Source: Rossellomorea aquimaris
Lineage (GTDB): Bacteria; Bacillota; Bacilli; Bacillales; Bacillaceae_B
Direction of reading: 5' to 3'
DNA length: 64,000 nt
Assembly (NCBI RefSeq): GCF_008180865.1
Contig: NZ_VTEX01000001.1
Span: 1,141,809 to 1,205,808 of the forward strand
This document shows positions 43,225 through 50,794 of this stretch, in pieces (position 1 is the first letter of the stretch; each line of letters opens with the position of its first letter). The notes under the pieces are model-generated. The model ran no database searches and had not been told where the DNA came from. It was given only the letters and a program-made list of their open reading frames with translations. The translations under genes and the position numbers were made by a program.

Positions 43225-43739
43225 TCATCCTTGTAAATATTTTTGCTTGGGTAAGTATTCATTTCGTTATTTCCTTTTTGACATCCAGATTGACCAACAA
43301 ACAACTCCAAAGGTTGTCCCCCCTCTTTCATCCTCTTGAAATGGAAGCTGGGGGTGGAATATTTGAGTTTTTGAAGATTAAAAAATGGAAGGAATATATA
43401 CCTGATGCAGGGAGATGGTTTCGTGGTGGGGTAAATAAAAATGAAATCGGCCTCACTTCTCATCAGGGTCGGATCACCTTCCTATACGAATTGACTCGTG
43501 CCGAATTATCCCACTGGCTGCAAATGATACCGGCACCTTTCTTTTTCATTCTAAATAATGGAGTCGAGTCCTGGATCATGTTCCTATACGGAATTTCATT
43601 TAACCTGCCCCTTATTCTCGTGCAGCGCTACAATCGAATGAGGATCGTTAAGATAATTGCTCAATATTCTCCGTCAAAATCTCGCCCATCAAGGAATCTA
43701 AGACCACACATCTCTAACCATTTTACAAATAGTGAATAA
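43221..43739 (+). CDS. crtO: Glycosyl-carotenoid acyltransferase (CrtO-like)
   Basis: A 172-aa membrane protein close in size to staphylococcal CrtO. It has an N-terminal membrane helix, the segment FEFLKIKKWKEYIPDAGRWF, LTRAELSHWLQMIPAP and C-terminal FNLPLILVQRYNRMR, all typical of CrtO-like proteins that acylate the sugar of glycosylated diaponeurosporenoate. It is translationally coupled to crtQ (ATGA overlap), so the pair completes the carotenoid end product. Confidence 0.85.
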   Translation: MIILVNIFAWVSIHFVISFLTSRLTNKQLQRLSPLFHPLEMEAGGGIFEFLKIKKWKEYIPDAGRWFRGGVNKNEIGLTSHQGRITFLYELTRAELSHWLQMIPAPFFFILNNGVESWIMFLYGISFNLPLILVQRYNRMRIVKIIAQYSPSKSRPSRNLRPHISNHFTNSE

Positions 43740-43949
43740 ATTTTTAAAAATTAGACCATTTTAATGATAAGAACCGAGGAAGTCCTCCACTTCAATAGCC
43801 ATACATCACCCGATTTGCTCGGTTCCCTCTTCTTTTTCTCCCCATGTTCCATATAACCCCTATATGTAGATATTTGTCGAACAATTAAGTCTCTTCTTTT
43901 TCCCATCATTATGCTAAACTAATTGCATCAATTATGAGGAGGAAATAAC

Positions 43950-44003
43950 ATGCAAAAAACGTTCAAAACACTTTCAACATTTCAAGGAGGAGTGAACGTT
44001 TAA
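43950..44003 (+). CDS. Regulatory leader peptide (17 aa) of the MFS transporter gene
   Basis: ATG-initiated 17-codon frame (MQKTFKTLSTFQGGVNV) with GAGGAGG seven to eight bases upstream. Its 3' part contains AGGAG-TGAA-CGTTT, which can pair with AAACG-ACG-CTCCT at 44018-44030. The latter region, CTCCTTCTTCC, is also complementary to the transporter's ribosome binding site. Such leaders usually control antibiotic-resistance genes by ribosome stalling. Confidence 0.75.
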   Translation: MQKTFKTLSTFQGGVNV

Positions 44004-44067
44004 GTTCCTTATACATGAAACGACGCTCCTTCTTCCGGGACAATAGTACATTATTAGGAAGTAGGAG
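43988..44067 (+). promoter_or_regulatory. Translational attenuator with mutually exclusive hairpins
   Basis: Structure A: 43988-44001 with 44018-44030 (ten pairs around an internal loop). Structure B: CTCCTTCTTCC (44026-44036) with GGAAGTAGGAG (44057-44067), ten of eleven pairs, masking the MFS ribosome binding site AGGAG at 44063-44067. No U-run is present, so control would be at translation. Confidence 0.72.
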
Positions 44068-44073
44068 ACATAT

Positions 44074-45294
44074 ATGGACAAACGAACCATTGCATCCCAT
44101 AATATCCGGGTGCTATTTTGGATTTCTTTTTTTGGTACGATCAGTTTTCTTCAACCAGTCTTGACTTTATTCTATTTTGAAAGAGGATTAACTTCTTCTC
44201 AAATTTTGATTCTACTCATGTTTTGGAGTGGAGCTGTACTAATTGGAGAAGTTCCAACCGGAATGTTTGCTGACCGGTTTGGGGCAAAATATTCATTCTT
44301 GTGTGGTTCTGTGCTTAAAATCATTAGTATTGTGCTCCTTTTATTTGCCTACGATCCTTGGATGTTTTTCTTATACAGCTTTATAAATGGGTTTAGCGTG
44401 ACTTTTTTTTCGGGGGCTGATGAGGCACTAATTTATGACTCGCTCAAAGAATCCAATGAAGAAAATCGCATGGATCATGCAATGGGCAAAATTCAATCTG
44501 CTACATTTGTCAGTATGCTGATTGCGGTAATATTCGGCTCTTATTTAGCTGAAGATTTAGCTGACAGCCAATTCAATCTACTTATTATCTTAGGATTGGC
44601 ATTCCATTTAATAGAGGTATTCTTCGTCCTCAAAATTAAGCAGCCCTCTATGGACTCCTTCAAAAGAGAGAATCCTTTTTCTCAAATTAAAAGTGGTCTG
44701 CACGTGATTCGTCAAGCACCAGAGCTTTTGCTGATGTTTCTAAACGTAACGTTGGTCTTCATTCCTGCAGGAGCTGTTTATCAATACTTCGATCAGCCCT
44801 TGATGAAGGAGGCAGGATTGCCTGTTTATTTAATTGGCGTTTTTTATGCCATTTCGGCAGTCATGGGTTATTTTGCTTCTAATTCCATTGGGTGGATGAC
44901 TGCAAAGGTTTCGAGGGTGAAGCTTATGAGTGTCTCTGGTTTGTTAGCCGTAATAGGCTTACTGTTATCCGCTTTATTTGGTTCATCATTATGGATTGTT
45001 CTGGGATCTTTTTTCGTTTTAAGACTAGTTCGAGCAATCCGTTACCCGATATACGCTCAATTAAGCAATGATCTGATTCCATCCGGGATCAGGGCGACAA
45101 CAATTTCCTTGCTTTCCATTGTAGATTCCGTCCTGGACCTTGTCGTGTTCGGAGTGTTATCTACAATTGCAGTAACAGGATATTCAACTGTATTGATCGG
45201 ATGTGCATTCATCGCATTGCTAGGCACGATCCTGCCTATTAAATCCGTAAGTATGCAGAAAGCCCAGCAAAATGTGAAACAAATAGAATCATAA
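44074..45294 (+). CDS. MFS transporter (probable drug efflux) under leader-peptide control
   Basis: A 406-aa major facilitator with about twelve membrane helices. The loop 2-3 signature appears as GEVPTGMFADRFGAKYS, and SGADEALIYDSLKESNEENRM follows after helix 4, a pattern I associate with MFS exporters of the macrolide/tetracycline-like resistance group. AGGAG lies six bases before the ATG but can be sequestered by upstream RNA. The leader peptide suggests induction by a ribosome-targeting compound; the substrate is not known. Confidence 0.87.
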   Translation: MDKRTIASHNIRVLFWISFFGTISFLQPVLTLFYFERGLTSSQILILLMFWSGAVLIGEVPTGMFADRFGAKYSFLCGSVLKIISIVLLLFAYDPWMFFLYSFINGFSVTFFSGADEALIYDSLKESNEENRMDHAMGKIQSATFVSMLIAVIFGSYLAEDLADSQFNLLIILGLAFHLIEVFFVLKIKQPSMDSFKRENPFSQIKSGLHVIRQAPELLLMFLNVTLVFIPAGAVYQYFDQPLMKEAGLPVYLIGVFYAISAVMGYFASNSIGWMTAKVSRVKLMSVSGLLAVIGLLLSALFGSSLWIVLGSFFVLRLVRAIRYPIYAQLSNDLIPSGIRATTISLLSIVDSVLDLVVFGVLSTIAVTGYSTVLIGCAFIALLGTILPIKSVSMQKAQQNVKQIES

Positions 45295-45297
45295 TAC

Positions 45298-45332
45298 AAA
45301 AGAGTGCTGACAGTTATGGTCAGCACTCTTTT
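45298..45332. terminator. Bidirectional terminator after the MFS gene
   Basis: AAAAGAGTGCTGAC / GTCAGCACTCTTTT is a 14-bp perfect stem. Confidence 0.9.
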
Positions 45333-45393
45333 ATATATGTTCAAGAAAACCAGGAAGGACTACACCCTCTGGGCGAGCCTCCCGTTATTGCTT

Positions 45394-46251
45394 TTACTTT
45401 TTTAAATAAGTCCAGCCTTCTTCTTGATAAACCCGGTCTTCCTTCATGAGTTTTCCTAGGGCTCGTTTGAAGGATGCCTTGCTCATATTAAAGCGATCTT
45501 TGATGTCATCCGGCTGGCTCTTATCCCAAAAAGGAATAGCTCCATTCCTTTCTGCAAGATACTCCAGAATGACCTCAGCATCATCAAGCATTTTGTCCTG
45601 CTTTAACGGTAAGAAAGATACATTTAAGTTCCCGTCATCCTTAACGTCGATGACTCTCCCTTCAACCAGCTCTCCCAGTCTTGGTTCCGCTTTTCGTTCA
45701 TTCTCATGAACGAAGCATCGATATCCTTGTTCGGATAAGAAAAAGGTTCCGACTCTAAGCAGTCGATACACACGTCCTTGCACTTTTGCGTTCATCATTT
45801 CTGTAGATGCTCTTCTAGACACCTGCTCAATGATATTTTCAGTCGCTAATCGTCCGTATAAGCGGTCCTGCTTATCACGATTCAGTGTTAAAAACAACTG
45901 ATCACCCGGGTTTGGCCAAAGTTCCAGGAATTTAGGAAGATCATCTGCCGAGACTAAAATATCCTTAGGAAGGCCAATGTTAACGAAAACACCTAAATCC
46001 TCCCTTTTATCCACTACCTCAGCCCATCCGTAAGCACCGACTTGTACTTTAGGGATACGCATTGTCGCTGTAAGGCGAACATCCTTATCATGATAAAGAA
46101 ATACCTTCACAGTATCTCCTTCTTGAATTTCTTCTGTTATTTCAGAATGATGCAATAGCACACGATCTATTTCATTCGTTAGAAAGAAACCATAAGGTAC
46201 TTCATGATCAACGAATAAATCCACTACCGTACCTGGTTTTAAAGAAGACAT
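45394..46251 (-). CDS. cvfB: CvfB-family S1 RNA-binding protein (YitL-like)
   Basis: A 285-aa protein with three S1-like beta-barrel domains (about 1-65, 68-140 and 150-215) and a C-terminal winged helix (about 225-285, FWDKSQPDDIKDRFNMSKASFKRALGKL). The segments GAYGWAEVVDKREDLGVFVNIGL and VEGRVIDVKDDGNLNVSF are typical. CvfB proteins bind RNA and affect virulence gene expression in staphylococci. Monocistronic. Confidence 0.9.
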   Translation of the reverse strand: MSSLKPGTVVDLFVDHEVPYGFFLTNEIDRVLLHHSEITEEIQEGDTVKVFLYHDKDVRLTATMRIPKVQVGAYGWAEVVDKREDLGVFVNIGLPKDILVSADDLPKFLELWPNPGDQLFLTLNRDKQDRLYGRLATENIIEQVSRRASTEMMNAKVQGRVYRLLRVGTFFLSEQGYRCFVHENERKAEPRLGELVEGRVIDVKDDGNLNVSFLPLKQDKMLDDAEVILEYLAERNGAIPFWDKSQPDDIKDRFNMSKASFKRALGKLMKEDRVYQEEGWTYLKK

Positions 46252-46483
46252 TATTCTAGTTCCTCCTATTTCAATTACTTATTAACTTAAGTTCTCTCTA
46301 CTCAAGTTTTGTATTCACTAAATATAGCTTTTTTCAGTGATTATGTATAGTACATGAGGCGATTTTAATAATAAACCATCAATTTAGAAAATAATGAATT
46401 CACGAACATTTAGTTGTTCCATTGACCTGATGAAAGTCACTTGATATGATGCTTCTAATTCAATTATAACAAATTCTCATACA

Positions 46484-46550
46484 CCTTGTATAAGTTCAAG
46501 AATAAGGCTTGAACGTTTCTACCAGCTACCTTAAATGGCTTGTCTACAAG
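46484..46550 (+). ncRNA. Purine (guanine-type) riboswitch aptamer
   Basis: P1 CTTGT/ACAAG, conserved UAUAA after P1, P2 GTTCAAG/CTTGAAC (46494-46500 with 46508-46514), J2/3 GTTTCTACC (46515-46523), a short P3 and GG/CC loop-loop complementarity. The ligand-specifying base corresponds to C at 46544, indicating guanine or hypoxanthine rather than adenine. P1 and P3 deviate from the common sequence (CCTTAAA in place of CCGTAAA). Confidence 0.88.
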
Positions 46551-46585
46551 ATAAAATAACACGATTATTTTTATCCTGTGGATAT

Positions 46586-46619
46586 GACTCTGGTTAACTT
46601 TTGACCGGAGTCTTTTTAT
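46586..46619 (+). terminator. Riboswitch-controlled terminator before the NCS2 permease gene
   Basis: GACTC-t-GGT / ACC-g-GAGTC stem followed by TTTTTATTTT, about 10 bases before the ribosome binding site. Confidence 0.85.
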
Positions 46620-46640
46620 TTTCTACTTGGAGGGTTATTT

Positions 46641-47933
46641 ATGAAAACATTCTTTCAATTTGCTGAAAGAGGAACAAGTTATAGAAAAGAAACGTTAGCA
46701 GGTATAACGACCTTCCTTTCAATGGCCTATATTCTTGTCGTCAATCCAATCATCCTCAGTCAGGCGGGAATGGATAAAGGCGCATTATTTACAGCTACTG
46801 CCCTGTCGGCGATTGTAGGGTCCCTATTAATTGGGGTACTTGCAAACTTTCCAATAGGTATTGCACCCAGCATGGGACTTAACTCTTTCTTTACCTTTTC
46901 TGTATGTATCGGAATGGGCGTTCCATGGGAAATTGCACTGACCGGAGTATTTGTGGCAGGCATAATCTTTATGATCTTAAGTGTCATGAAAATTCGCGAG
47001 AAAATCATCAATGTCATTCCACAGGATTTAAAATATGCGATTGCAGGTGGAATCGGATTCTTCGTAGCCTTTATAGGATTTAAAAATGCAGGACTTGTAG
47101 TTGCCAATCCAGAAACCTTTGTCTCGATCGGAAATCTTTCTTCTTCTAATACACTTCTTGCAGTCTTCGGATTCGTTATTACATTGATGATGTTAGTTAA
47201 AGGCATTCGTGGAGGAATATTTTACGGAATGGTCGCAACCACTGTCCTCGGTATGATTACAGGGAAGATCGAGGTTCCTCACTCCATTATTGGTAAGGTC
47301 CCTAGCTTAGATCCTACATTTGGAGTTGTTTTTACTCATTTAGGTGACATTTTCACCCTTGAAATTATGGCGGTGATCTTCACATTCCTATTTGTAGCAT
47401 TCTTTGACACTGCAGGGGCATTGATTGCTGTTGCCAGTCAAGCGGGGATAATGAAAGATAATAAGATTCTGAATGCAGGTAGAGCTCTTTTAGCTGATTC
47501 CGCTTCAGGAGTGGCAGGAGCGATCTTCGGGACTTCAACAACAGCCTCCTTTGTAGAATCCTCTGCAGGAGTAGCCGTTGGAGGCAGAACGGGATTCACT
47601 TCAATAGTAATTGCTTTTTGTTTCTCCATCGCTCTCTTCTTTTCTCCAATATTATCTGTTATTACTCCTGAGGTAACTGCACCTGCATTGATAATTGTCG
47701 GTGCTCTAATGGCTACCGAAGTAAGGCATATTAACTGGAGTCGCTTGGAAATCGTTATTCCTACATTTATTACGATTATTATGATGCCCTTAACCTTCAG
47801 TGTTGCAACCGGGATTGCCTTAGGGTTTGTCCTTTATCCATTAGCGATGATCTCGTTAAAAAAATGGAAAGACGTTCATCCAATCATGTACATCCTTTGT
47901 GCATTATTCATAATTTACTTTGCTTTTTCTTAA
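46641..47933 (+). CDS. pbuG: Guanine/hypoxanthine permease (NCS2/AzgA-type, PbuG-like)
   Basis: A 430-aa membrane protein with about twelve to fourteen helices. Markers: GITTFLSMAYILVVNPIIL, GIAPSMGLNSFFTFSVC, FVAFFDTAGALIAVASQAG and GTSTTASFVESSAGVAVGGRTG. These identify the AzgA/PbuG branch of NCS2 purine transporters. The guanine-type riboswitch and terminator upstream support a purine substrate and repression when purine is plentiful. Confidence 0.92.
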   Translation: MKTFFQFAERGTSYRKETLAGITTFLSMAYILVVNPIILSQAGMDKGALFTATALSAIVGSLLIGVLANFPIGIAPSMGLNSFFTFSVCIGMGVPWEIALTGVFVAGIIFMILSVMKIREKIINVIPQDLKYAIAGGIGFFVAFIGFKNAGLVVANPETFVSIGNLSSSNTLLAVFGFVITLMMLVKGIRGGIFYGMVATTVLGMITGKIEVPHSIIGKVPSLDPTFGVVFTHLGDIFTLEIMAVIFTFLFVAFFDTAGALIAVASQAGIMKDNKILNAGRALLADSASGVAGAIFGTSTTASFVESSAGVAVGGRTGFTSIVIAFCFSIALFFSPILSVITPEVTAPALIIVGALMATEVRHINWSRLEIVIPTFITIIMMPLTFSVATGIALGFVLYPLAMISLKKWKDVHPIMYILCALFIIYFAFS

Positions 47934-47936
47934 GAC

Positions 47937-47983
47937 GAAGAGAGTGATTGCTTGATTTAATCAACTCTGCAATCACTCTCTCT
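47937..47983. terminator. Bidirectional terminator between purine permease and Fsr-like genes
   Basis: GAGAGTGATTGC / GCAATCACTCTC stem, 17-base loop, followed by TCTTTT. Confidence 0.85.
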
Positions 47984-47989
47984 TTTATG

Positions 47990-49219
47990 CTATGGATGTT
48001 TATGAAAACTTCTCACTGCTTCATCGGTAGGAAGAAGGAACGTCATCATCCCTAGTAGTGGAAGGAAGCTGCAAAGGATCATGACGAAACGAATGGTGAA
48101 TAGATCTGCGAGTCCCCCGAAGATGACTGCACCTACAGCTCCCATTCCAAAGGCAAGTCCAACGGTCAGTCCTGATACCATTCCAATTTTGTGTGGCAAA
48201 AGCTCTTGTGCATACACGACGATTACACTAAAGCTTGAAGACAAAATAAACCCGATGCAAAAGATAAATGGGTAGACAATACTTAAAGATAAGTAGGGTA
48301 AAGCAAGGGTTAACGGGGCAGCACCTAACATTGAAAAGAAAATGATATTCCTTTTTCCAAAACGGTCTGAAAGCGGCCCTCCCAAGAATGTTCCCAGCAC
48401 TCCCGCAAACATAAATACAAAAATGTATGCTTGCGCTTCTTTAATTGAAAGACCGTAGTCTTCAATCAAATAAAACTGGTAGTAATTGGATAACCCAGCT
48501 CCATACCACGAACGGGCAAACACTAAAAACACTACTAATACCATTGCCCATTTAATTCTTCTATGAATCGGGTTTTTCTTCACGTTTGTCTTGTTATGTC
48601 GGTTCATCTTTTCATTAGAACGTAATTGTTCAGAGTACCAATTGGATACATGAAATAAAACAATGACCCCTAAGATTGCTACAATGGAAAACCACAAAGC
48701 CCCTTTTTGGCCAAATGGAACAAATATAAATGCCGTAATCAATGGGGCAAGTGACTGCCCGGTATTCCCACCTACCTGGTAAATCGATTGAGCCAGGCCT
48801 CTGCGGTTTCCAGCTGCCATATATGCCACCCTTGAACCTTCTGGATGAAAGATGGCGGAGCCGAAGCCGATGAATAACACCGACAAAATGATCCATAAAA
48901 AATGGCCGGATAATGCAAATCCCACCAAACCAATTAAGCTTGATAGCATTCCTAAAGGAAGTAAATAAGGTTTCGAACGTATATCCGCATAATAACCGAA
49001 TACTGGCTGCAACAATGAAGAGGTCATATTGAGGGCAAATGCGATCCAGCCGATTTGGGTATAACTCAGCTGCAAGGATTTCTCAATGATTGGAAACATG
49101 GCCGGAACAACTGCCTGTAACGTATCATTTATAAAATGACCAGAGCTAATGGCTAATAGAATACCGTAAATAGTAGGATTTTGCAGGGGTTTCACAGCTG
49201 TTTGAGCCAAAAATGTCAC
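47990..49219 (-). CDS. MFS transporter of the fosmidomycin-resistance (Fsr) family
   Basis: A 409-aa twelve-helix facilitator. Fsr-type markers: AISSGHFINDTLQAVVPAMFP in helix 1, SSLLQPVFGYYADIRSKPY, FGSAIFHPEGSRVAYMAAG and SIYQVGGNTGQSLAP. A basic cytoplasmic loop near the centre (RHNKTNVKKNPIHRRIK) divides the halves. Members export fosmidomycin or other small molecules, but the natural substrate is unclear. Monocistronic. Confidence 0.9.
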   Translation of the reverse strand: MTFLAQTAVKPLQNPTIYGILLAISSGHFINDTLQAVVPAMFPIIEKSLQLSYTQIGWIAFALNMTSSLLQPVFGYYADIRSKPYLLPLGMLSSLIGLVGFALSGHFLWIILSVLFIGFGSAIFHPEGSRVAYMAAGNRRGLAQSIYQVGGNTGQSLAPLITAFIFVPFGQKGALWFSIVAILGVIVLFHVSNWYSEQLRSNEKMNRHNKTNVKKNPIHRRIKWAMVLVVFLVFARSWYGAGLSNYYQFYLIEDYGLSIKEAQAYIFVFMFAGVLGTFLGGPLSDRFGKRNIIFFSMLGAAPLTLALPYLSLSIVYPFIFCIGFILSSSFSVIVVYAQELLPHKIGMVSGLTVGLAFGMGAVGAVIFGGLADLFTIRFVMILCSFLPLLGMMTFLLPTDEAVRSFHKHP

Positions 49220-49284
49220 TCCTCCCTTTTATTTCGTTACTCTAAATAGTATACTGAATTCCCTGTCCATTTCCTACAGGCAAA

Positions 49285-49314
49285 TAAAAAAAGCCGAAGC
49301 AATGTTCGACTTTT
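49285..49314 (-). terminator. Terminator of the YhcN/YlaJ lipoprotein gene
   Basis: AAGCCGAA / TTCGACTT stem (one mismatch) followed on the minus strand by T7. Confidence 0.78.
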
Positions 49315-49325
49315 CATTATTAGGA

Positions 49326-49859
49326 TTACCCTCTGTTCGGAAAAATGCGTTTCAGCATATCTGCCATTTCTTCTCCCAGACCCTCAATCGGTTTTCCGTT
49401 CTCTGCTTTGTTTGCATAATCTCTCATACGATCAGTGAAGTCAGGATTAGTTGAAATATAAACGTTATCTATATTTCCGTTCTGACTTTTCACTTGATCC
49501 GAGATCTTTTTCTCCAAGTCCTTCGAAACTTTCCCATTCATTTTATCTTCAAGTACCGCCGCTACATACGCGTTTTGATCTGTGGTCAAAACATAAGCGC
49601 TCTTCACTTCATTAAGACTGGCCACTTTATTTGCCTCTTTTTCCGCCAGTGAATAATTTTCTCTCATTGTCCCGTCATTGACATACTCACGATTATTAAC
49701 ATAATCACGATTTGCCTGATCGTTTTTGTAGTTCACCTTTTCCAAATTCCGGTTATTCATTTCTTGTCCTTCTTCATTCATGTCATTCCCCATACCGCAA
49801 CCTGTTGCAATGCCCATGAACAATAACCCTAAAAGGGATATCAATAGATATTTTTTCAA
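49326..49859 (-). CDS. YhcN/YlaJ-family sporulation lipoprotein
   Basis: A 177-aa lipoprotein with a type II signal peptide and lipobox IATGCG (lipidated Cys at residue 21). An Asn/Tyr-rich low-complexity linker (NKNDQANRDYVNNREYVND-type) is followed by a YhcN/YlaJ domain: LNEVKSAYVLTTDQNAYVAAVL and ISDQVKSQNGNIDNVYISTNPDF. Such proteins sit in the inner membrane of spores and affect outgrowth. Monocistronic. Confidence 0.88.
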   Translation of the reverse strand: MKKYLLISLLGLLFMGIATGCGMGNDMNEEGQEMNNRNLEKVNYKNDQANRDYVNNREYVNDGTMRENYSLAEKEANKVASLNEVKSAYVLTTDQNAYVAAVLEDKMNGKVSKDLEKKISDQVKSQNGNIDNVYISTNPDFTDRMRDYANKAENGKPIEGLGEEMADMLKRIFPNRG

Positions 49860-49994
49860 TTTGACTACCTCCTAAATATTATTCATCTTTACTATCCCCA
49901 CAGCACTTTAAAACTATTCAAGGACTGATTTAGCGTTTAATCCAACTCATATTTAGGGAAAACTCATTATGTACAATGTTATGGAGGTGAAGAA

Positions 49995-50723
49995 ATGGGC
50001 CAGGCTGCTTTATGGGGAGGAATTGCCAGTTTATCCCTACTAATCGGTGCTGTTATGGGAATTTATTTGCCCATATCAAAACGAATTGTCGCTTATATCA
50101 TGGCATTGGGAACGGGTTTGATCATTGGTTCTGCCACCTTTGATTTACTAAGTGAGGCAGAAGGGAAAGCGAACCTGCTCCATCTCACATCTATGTTCTT
50201 ACTAGGGGCGCTCATATTCACTCTTTTCGAAATCTTCATTTCAAAGAAAGGTGGAAGTGAAAGAAAGAGGTCAAAGAAGAATCCCCATGGTCACTCAGGA
50301 TTAGCAATTTATGTAGGAACCATAATGGATGCAATACCAGAATCCATCATTATTGGAGTCAGCTTTATAGGAGACCAATCCATACAATGGGTGTTCATCA
50401 TCGCCATTTTCATCAGTAACTTACCTGAATCGTTATCAAGCAGTATCGGTTTCAAGCTTGACCAATATAGTACAGGTAAAATTCTAACCCTGTGGGGAAG
50501 CGTAGTCGTTCTCTCATCCCTCAGCTCATTGCTCGGGTATACACTTTTACAGGATGCATCGGAAAGCATATCTTACATAATCGGAGCGTTCGGGGCAGGC
50601 GGATTAATAGCCATGGTATCCTCTACGATGATGCCAGAGGCGTTTGAAGAAGGTGGGCCCATTGTCGGATTTCTGTCTTCATTGGGAATCATACTTTCTT
50701 ATATACTGACAAACTTGTCTTAA
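49995..50723 (+). CDS. ZIP-family metal transporter
   Basis: A 242-aa polytopic protein with about eight helices. The ZIP metal-binding helices are visible as HGHSGLAIYVGTIMDAIPESIIIG (helix 4) and SNLPESLSSSIGF (helix 5), and a His-poor basic loop (KKGGSERKRSKKNPHGH) joins helices 3 and 4. ZIP transporters import zinc or other divalent ions, but some bacterial members export. Direction and metal are not evident. Starts at ATG 49995, seven bases after GGAGG. Confidence 0.87.
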   Translation: MGQAALWGGIASLSLLIGAVMGIYLPISKRIVAYIMALGTGLIIGSATFDLLSEAEGKANLLHLTSMFLLGALIFTLFEIFISKKGGSERKRSKKNPHGHSGLAIYVGTIMDAIPESIIIGVSFIGDQSIQWVFIIAIFISNLPESLSSSIGFKLDQYSTGKILTLWGSVVVLSSLSSLLGYTLLQDASESISYIIGAFGAGGLIAMVSSTMMPEAFEEGGPIVGFLSSLGIILSYILTNLS

Positions 50724-50753
50724 CCCATTTCCTTTTAATTGCTTTGGTATAGC

Positions 50754-50790
50754 AAAAACGTCCTTAAGCAAATGCTAAAGGACGTTTTTT
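50754..50790. terminator. Bidirectional terminator between ZIP and MutS2-like genes
   Basis: AAAAACGTCCTT / AAGGACGTTTTTT stem around an 11-base loop. Confidence 0.88.
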
Positions 50791-50794
50791 ACGT

